Part shown: in pieces, positions 32,767-36,979 of the stretch
Layout of the letters: each line of letters opens with the position of its first letter
Position numbering within the stretch: position 1 is the stretch's first letter
NCBI GenBank assembly: GCA_012728855.1
Contig: JAAYEH010000600.1
Coordinates: 1 to 36,979 of the forward strand
Direction: 5' to 3'
Length of the DNA: 36,979 nt
DNA from: Rhodopirellula sp.
Lineage (GTDB): Bacteria; Planctomycetota; Planctomycetia; Pirellulales; Thermoguttaceae
Notes under the pieces: generated by a model
What the model was told of the DNA's origin: nothing
The model's database searches: none
The model's input: only the letters and a program-made list of their open reading frames with translations
Translations under genes and position numbers: made by a program

Positions 32767-32948
32767 TTCCCCTGCACAAATCCAATCATCGGCCTTGACT
32801 CTACAAGCCTGGATTTGCTACAACCCCGCCCCCAGTTCGACTGGACGCAATCTCTCCGCCGGGCACCCTTATGTTGCGGCTCACTTTCTGCGTATTACGT
32901 CTTTCCCGAGCTACAGCGTTTTCAGTTCTCAGCAATAGGAATTCTCCC

Positions 32949-34565
32949 ATGCATGATCGAACTCGGACGGCTTTGCTGGTGGCGCTCGGGTGTCTGTTGC
33001 TCGGGCTATCGACGTCGGCGGTCGCCCAGGTCGCTGGGGCCGGCGGCGCGGCCGGCGCGTCCGCGCTGGCAGGAAACGACGTGGCGGTCGGCAAGTTGAG
33101 CTACCACGAGGGTCGGTACTCTCTGCTGGACGACAACGGCGCCGTTTTCGCCCACCTGATTCCTCGCCCGACGGTGGATATCGACCGCTTCGTCGGCCAG
33201 AAGGTAACGGTCTCCGGCCGGGTTTCCGTCTGGCATCGCGACCGCGAACCAAGAATCTGGGTCGAGCAGGTCGTCGCAGCCGCGGAGGGCCAGTCCGGGC
33301 AGGTGCTGCAGGCAAGCTATGAGGAGAAAACGAGCGAGCCGCTGCGGACTGCCCAGCTTGAAGAGTATGTCGTCGAGCCGTGCGAGCCGCCGGCGGTGAC
33401 GTTCGGGCCGTACGCCCCCTTGCCCGTGAAGCGATGCGGGCCGGCCGGTTGCTTTTGGGCGGAGGCCGATTACTTGTACTGGTGGACGAACGGCATGAAC
33501 ATCCCGCCGCTGGTCACCACCAGTCCGGCGGGAACACCGCGCGAAGAAGCCGGTGTTCTGGGCCAAGACGGAACAGAGATTCTCTACGGCAGCCAAGAAA
33601 TCCTCACCGACCCCAGACAAGGCTTCCGCATCCGATCCGGCGCCTGGCTCGACGCGAACAATCGCTTTGGACTTCAAGGTGAATATTTCTGGCTCAGCGA
33701 GCAGAGCGAGAGCTTTTCGATTGCTTCCGACGCCAACGGTTCGCCGATCCTCGCCCGCCCCTTTTTCAATATCAACCCGCGCGATCCGTTCACGCTCGAT
33801 CCGGACCCGCCGGCGCGAGAAGACTCGCAGCTCGTCTCCTTTCCCGATATTCTCAGCGGGTCCGTTTCCGTCAACAGCAGCACGCGGCTGCAGTCGGCCG
33901 CCGCCGCGGCGCGTGTCAACCTCGCTTGCGACACATGGTGGGTGGATACATCCGCGCCCTATTCGCGGGTCGACCTGATCGCCGGTTATCGTTACCTGGA
34001 AATGAGCGATCGGCTGGGGATTTCGGAGCATCTTTCCTCGCTGGATCCGCTCTCGCCCGTCGCGTTCGATATCCACGATCAGTTCAACACCCGCAACGAA
34101 TTCCACGGGGCGGAACTCGGGATGGCATGGCAGGCGGGTTGGCAGCGGTGGTCGTTGGAGTTGTTGCTCAAGGCGGCCGTCGGCAACCTGCACGAGGTGG
34201 TGTCCATCGCGGGGAGCACCGTGATCACGGAACCCAATGCGCCGGTCGATACCTACGACGGAGGGCTGTTGGCGCAGCCGTCCAACATCGGCCGCTACAG
34301 CCGCGACCGCTTCGCGGTGATCCCGGAACTGGGCCTCAACGTGGGATACCAGGTCTTCCCGCAATGGTCTCTCATCGCCGGCTACACGCTTCTCTACTGG
34401 AGCCCCGTGGTGCGGGCCGGCGACCAGATCGATCTGGACGTGAATCCCGATCAGTTGGCGCCGCCGATTGAGCCATTGGAGGGGCCGCTGCGGCCCAGAT
34501 TCGCCTTCCGCGAGACCACCTTCTGGGCCCACGGCTTGAACATCGGCCTCGAGGGCCGGTGGTAG
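32949..34565 (+). CDS. BBP7-family outer-membrane beta-barrel protein
   Basis: A 538-aa outer-membrane protein. The start at 32949 is chosen for AGGA 9 nt upstream and a clear Sec signal (RTALLVALGCLLLGLSTSAV) with cleavage near AVAQ. Residues about 40-115 form a small beta-rich, OB-fold-like domain (VAVGKLSYHEGRYSLLDDNG, VGQKVTVSGRVSVWHRD). From about residue 160 the BBP7/DUF1551 signature appears (CFWAEADYLYWWTNGMNIPP then LVTTSP), followed by alternating amphipathic strands such as LIAGYRYLEMSD, AELGMAWQAGW and WSLIAGYTLLYW. The C-terminus ends in a strand (TTFWAHGLNIGLEGRW) with a terminal aromatic residue, as expected for barrel insertion. The family is typical of Planctomycetes and of unknown function. 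It is the only gene of the island without a LEPR-type motif. Confidence 0.91.
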   Translation: MHDRTRTALLVALGCLLLGLSTSAVAQVAGAGGAAGASALAGNDVAVGKLSYHEGRYSLLDDNGAVFAHLIPRPTVDIDRFVGQKVTVSGRVSVWHRDREPRIWVEQVVAAAEGQSGQVLQASYEEKTSEPLRTAQLEEYVVEPCEPPAVTFGPYAPLPVKRCGPAGCFWAEADYLYWWTNGMNIPPLVTTSPAGTPREEAGVLGQDGTEILYGSQEILTDPRQGFRIRSGAWLDANNRFGLQGEYFWLSEQSESFSIASDANGSPILARPFFNINPRDPFTLDPDPPAREDSQLVSFPDILSGSVSVNSSTRLQSAAAAARVNLACDTWWVDTSAPYSRVDLIAGYRYLEMSDRLGISEHLSSLDPLSPVAFDIHDQFNTRNEFHGAELGMAWQAGWQRWSLELLLKAAVGNLHEVVSIAGSTVITEPNAPVDTYDGGLLAQPSNIGRYSRDRFAVIPELGLNVGYQVFPQWSLIAGYTLLYWSPVVRAGDQIDLDVNPDQLAPPIEPLEGPLRPRFAFRETTFWAHGLNIGLEGRW

Positions 34566-34680
34566 GCATCTGCCGACCGCCAACAAGCGATACGGTCGTT
34601 ACAACCGACGCTACAGGCACTACGGCCGGATTCTTCTGCTCCAACAATGGAATTTGCGCAGCTTGCCGTGCCGGTCAATC

Positions 34681-34754
34681 GAGACTAGCATGAAGTCTTG
34701 AGCCCGGCCTCTGCCGGCAAACGGCCCTGGGAGCCGTCTCTTTTCCGGCCGTTT
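34681..34754 (+). promoter_or_regulatory. Possible structured leader of the Calx-beta gene
   Basis: Three small stems occur in a row: GAGACT/AGTCTT (34681-34699), CCGGC/GCCGG (34704-34717) and ACGGC/GCCGT (34721-34737), the last followed by CTCTTTTCC. AAACGGCC (34719-34726) can instead pair with GGCCGTTT (34747-34754), which would disrupt the third stem. The layout resembles an attenuator but is short; it may also simply be the end of the BBP7 transcript. Confidence 0.28.
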
Positions 34755-34791
34755 CTGCGCAAAATGGGTGCCCGAAGAAAGTCCAGCCGCT

Positions 34792-36979
34792 ATGCAACCG
34801 AAGTCCCGCTTTCGCCGCCGCAACCGAACCAGCCATCCCCTCCGAAGTCGTCGTCTGCAATGCGAGCCCTTGGAAGAGCGGGCACTGTTGGCCGTGACGA
34901 TCACGGCGACCGACTTCGAAGCGGCAGAGCCGGCGAACCATGGCATGTTCCAGATCACGCGGACCGAGAACTTGGAGCTGGCGTTGGATGTGAACTTCAG
35001 CGTCAGTGGATCCGCCAGCCGCGGCAGCGGCACCGACTACGTGCTCAAGGTCGATGGCACGGAGGTGAGTGGAACAACCGTTACCATACCGGCGGGGCAG
35101 GCATCCGTGGACGTCGCTCTGGAAGTCATCAACAACACGGTCGCCGAGTCGACCGAGACCGCCGTATTGACGCTCGCAGCGGGCGACGGCTACACGATCG
35201 GCACACCGGCCAGCGCCACGATCAACATCGCCGACGACGAGCCTCCGGTGCTGAGCATCATCGCCACGGACCCCATTGCGGCGGAACCATCGAACCACGG
35301 ATCGTACCGGATCCAGCGGGCCGGCTCCACCGCAGCGGCGTTGAGCGTGGACTTCAGCGTGGGCGGTTCCGCCGAGCGAGGCGCGGCGGACGATTATGTG
35401 CTCAAGATCGACGGCACGGAAGTTGAGGGAACGACGATCAGCCTGGCCGCCGGCCAGGAAATCGTCGATGTCACGCTGGAAGTGGTCGACGACTCTCTAT
35501 CGGAATCGTCCGAGACGGCCGTATTGACGCTGGAGCCGGCCGCCGGCTACGCGGTCGGCACATTGAACACCGCCACGGTCACGATCGCCGACAACGAGTT
35601 CGTCACAATCACGGCGATCGAATCCAATGCGGCGGAACCGTCCGGCAACGGCACATACCGCATCACGCGGACAGGTTCCACGGATTCGTCGCTGACGGTG
35701 ACCTTCGCCGCCGACGGAACCGCCACGCGGGGCACAGGAAACGATTACGTACTCAAGGTCAACGGCGAGGTGCTGGAGGGAACCACCGTTGTCATTCCAG
35801 CCGGCGAGACCTCTGTGGACGTGCTGCTGGAAGTCGTCAACGACACGGTGTCGGAATCGCTGGAAACGGCCGTGCTGACGCTGTCGTCGCCCGCCGCCGG
35901 CTACACCGTCGGCACGCCGAGCGGCGCCACGGTGAATATCGCCGACGATGACCCGCCGGTGGTAACCATCACCGCGACCGACGACACGGCGGCGGAGCCG
36001 ACGAACAACGGCACATACCGGATCACGCGGACCGGTTCCACCGTGGCGGCGCTCGCCGTCACATTCACCGAGAGCGGAACCGCCGCGCGGGGCGCCGGAG
36101 ACGACTATGTCCTGCGAGTCGGCGGCGTCGTGGTATCCGGCACAACGGTCACGATACCGGCGGGCCAGGCGTCGGTGGACGTCACTCTCGAAGTGCTCGA
36201 CGACGACGAGGTCGAGACCACGGAAACCGCGACGCTGACCTTGTCGTCCGGTACGGGCTACACGGTCGGCGCCGAAAGCAACGCCACCGTCAGTATTGCC
36301 GACGACAACGATACGCCGGTGGTAACCATCACGGCGACCGACAACACCGCGGCGGAGCCGTCGAACAACGGCACATACCGAATCACGCGCACGGGTTCGA
36401 CCGGCGCGGCGCTGACGGTCACCTTTGCCGAGAGCGGAACCGCCGCTCGCGGGGCCGGAGGCGACTACGTGCTCAAGGTTGGCACTGCGGACGTAACCGG
36501 GACGAGCGTGACGATCCCCGCCGGCCAGTCCTCGGTGGATGTGACGCTCGAGGTGATCAACGACACGACGCTCGAAACCGCCGAGACCGCGGTGCTGACC
36601 TTGCAGGCGGGGACGGGGTACACGGTCGGCGCCGAGGAAAGCGCCACCGTGAATATTGCCGACGATGATACGCCGGTCGTCACCATCGCGGCGACCGACG
36701 CCGCGGCGGCGGAACCGTCGAACAACGGCACATACCGAATCACGCGGACCGGTTCGACTACCGCTGCGGTGACTGTCACCTTTGCCGAGAGCGGAACCGC
36801 CGCCCGCGGGGCCGGAGGTGACTACGTGCTCAAGGTGGGCACTGCGGACGTAACCGGGACGAGCGTGACCATCCCCGCCGGTCAGTCCTCGGTGGATGTG
36901 ACGCTCGAGGTGATCAACGACACGACGCTCGAAACCGCCGAGACCGCGGTGCTGACCTTGCAGGCGGGGACGGGGTACA
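34792..36979 (+). CDS. LEPR-type Calx-beta repeat protein, cut by the window edge
   Basis: The 5' 729 codons of a large secreted protein that continues beyond the window. A very basic leader (QPKSRFRRRNRTSHPLRSRR) is followed by the LEPR-type motif CEPLEERALLA (34861-34893). After it come at least six tandem Calx-beta-like modules of about 115-120 aa. Each contains AAEPSNNGTYRITRTGST, DYVLKV, a VTIPAGQ.SVDVTLEV box, an ETAVLTL box and a closing NIADDD joint. Such modules usually bind calcium through the acidic joints and give extended, stiff rods. Base composition and modules resemble the 2,579-aa protein, but these modules are of a different subtype. The ribosome site is weak (GAAG). No enzymatic part is visible before the edge. 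It is probably an adhesin or matrix protein. Confidence 0.92.
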   Translation, partial: MQPKSRFRRRNRTSHPLRSRRLQCEPLEERALLAVTITATDFEAAEPANHGMFQITRTENLELALDVNFSVSGSASRGSGTDYVLKVDGTEVSGTTVTIPAGQASVDVALEVINNTVAESTETAVLTLAAGDGYTIGTPASATINIADDEPPVLSIIATDPIAAEPSNHGSYRIQRAGSTAAALSVDFSVGGSAERGAADDYVLKIDGTEVEGTTISLAAGQEIVDVTLEVVDDSLSESSETAVLTLEPAAGYAVGTLNTATVTIADNEFVTITAIESNAAEPSGNGTYRITRTGSTDSSLTVTFAADGTATRGTGNDYVLKVNGEVLEGTTVVIPAGETSVDVLLEVVNDTVSESLETAVLTLSSPAAGYTVGTPSGATVNIADDDPPVVTITATDDTAAEPTNNGTYRITRTGSTVAALAVTFTESGTAARGAGDDYVLRVGGVVVSGTTVTIPAGQASVDVTLEVLDDDEVETTETATLTLSSGTGYTVGAESNATVSIADDNDTPVVTITATDNTAAEPSNNGTYRITRTGSTGAALTVTFAESGTAARGAGGDYVLKVGTADVTGTSVTIPAGQSSVDVTLEVINDTTLETAETAVLTLQAGTGYTVGAEESATVNIADDDTPVVTIAATDAAAAEPSNNGTYRITRTGSTTAAVTVTFAESGTAARGAGGDYVLKVGTADVTGTSVTIPAGQSSVDVTLEVINDTTLETAETAVLTLQAGTGY
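36421..36979 (+). repeat. Near-identical tandem 357-bp Calx-beta module copies
   Basis: The segment from 36421 recurs from 36778, shifted by 357 bp (119 codons). About 200 bp are compared, with only a handful of substitutions, mostly at third codon positions. The similarity continues to the window edge, so more copies may follow. This points to recent tandem duplication or gene conversion. Confidence 0.9.

Noticed and set aside
32591..32785. Small peptides such as 'FTTKYTKHTK' encoded by the ACGAA-type repeat
   Set aside because: The apparent peptide pattern comes from the short DNA periodicity of the inverted repeat; both strands give similar repetitive peptides.
33006..34586. A 526-codon open frame antisense to the BBP7 gene
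   Set aside because: The sense frame has a signal peptide and the BBP7 signature; the antisense frame has neither a start signal nor known motifs.
13169..36979. CRISPR array or phage tail-fibre cassette as explanation of the repeats
   Set aside because: The repeats are in-frame protein modules without constant-length spacers, and no cas, phage structural or lysis genes are present.

Overview
The window looks like chromosome of a planctomycete, probably of the Pirellulales. This is inferred from protein content, since no rRNA gene is present. The markers are a BBP7-family outer-membrane barrel, very large secreted proteins with an N-terminal LEPR-XLL-type motif, a Tat-exported Gfo/Idh/MocA oxidoreductase, many Calx-beta and SdrD B-like modules, and GC-rich palindromic intergenic repeats. 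No tRNA, rRNA, CRISPR array or intact mobile element was seen.

Left part (1-13.0 kb): a decayed tyrosine-integrase fragment is followed by two genes on + that probably form an operon, a Tat-type oxidoreductase and a secreted HEAT-repeat protein. Next come a 57-aa DUF1328 membrane protein, a perfect 13-bp hairpin, a NarL/FixJ response regulator (-), csrA (+) and a tight minus-strand cluster. Read in transcription order that cluster is a glycosyltransferase, a secreted glycoside-hydrolase-like protein, a secreted heparinase II/III-like lyase and a TauE/SafE anion exporter. The hydrolase and lyase genes overlap by 4 bp, and the lyase and exporter genes are 17 bp apart. This suggests use of a polysaccharide, possibly a sulfated or sulfonated one.

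Right part (13.2 kb to the end): a surface-protein island of about 24 kb. Five of its six genes carry the same signature, a basic N-terminus followed by a motif of the form LExRxxLA or LExRxxLS. They are a 2,579-aa Calx-beta/repeat protein, a 483-aa beta-solenoid-like protein, a roughly 2,075-aa protein with 13 SdrD B-like modules, a 663-aa matrixin metalloprotease with a PPC domain, and a Calx-beta protein cut by the right edge. The sixth gene is a BBP7 barrel with an ordinary Sec signal. Together they look like a cell-surface or extracellular-matrix locus with structural fibres, a protease and an outer-membrane protein.

The most striking structure is inside the 2,579-aa protein. Twelve modules of about 113 aa are arranged as three copies of a four-module unit of exactly 451 aa (1,353 bp), a higher-order repeat resembling satellite DNA. 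Similar recent tandem duplication is visible in the SdrD B protein and in the truncated Calx-beta gene. The intergenic regions of this island hold three different inverted-repeat elements, one convincing intrinsic terminator and a possible structured leader.
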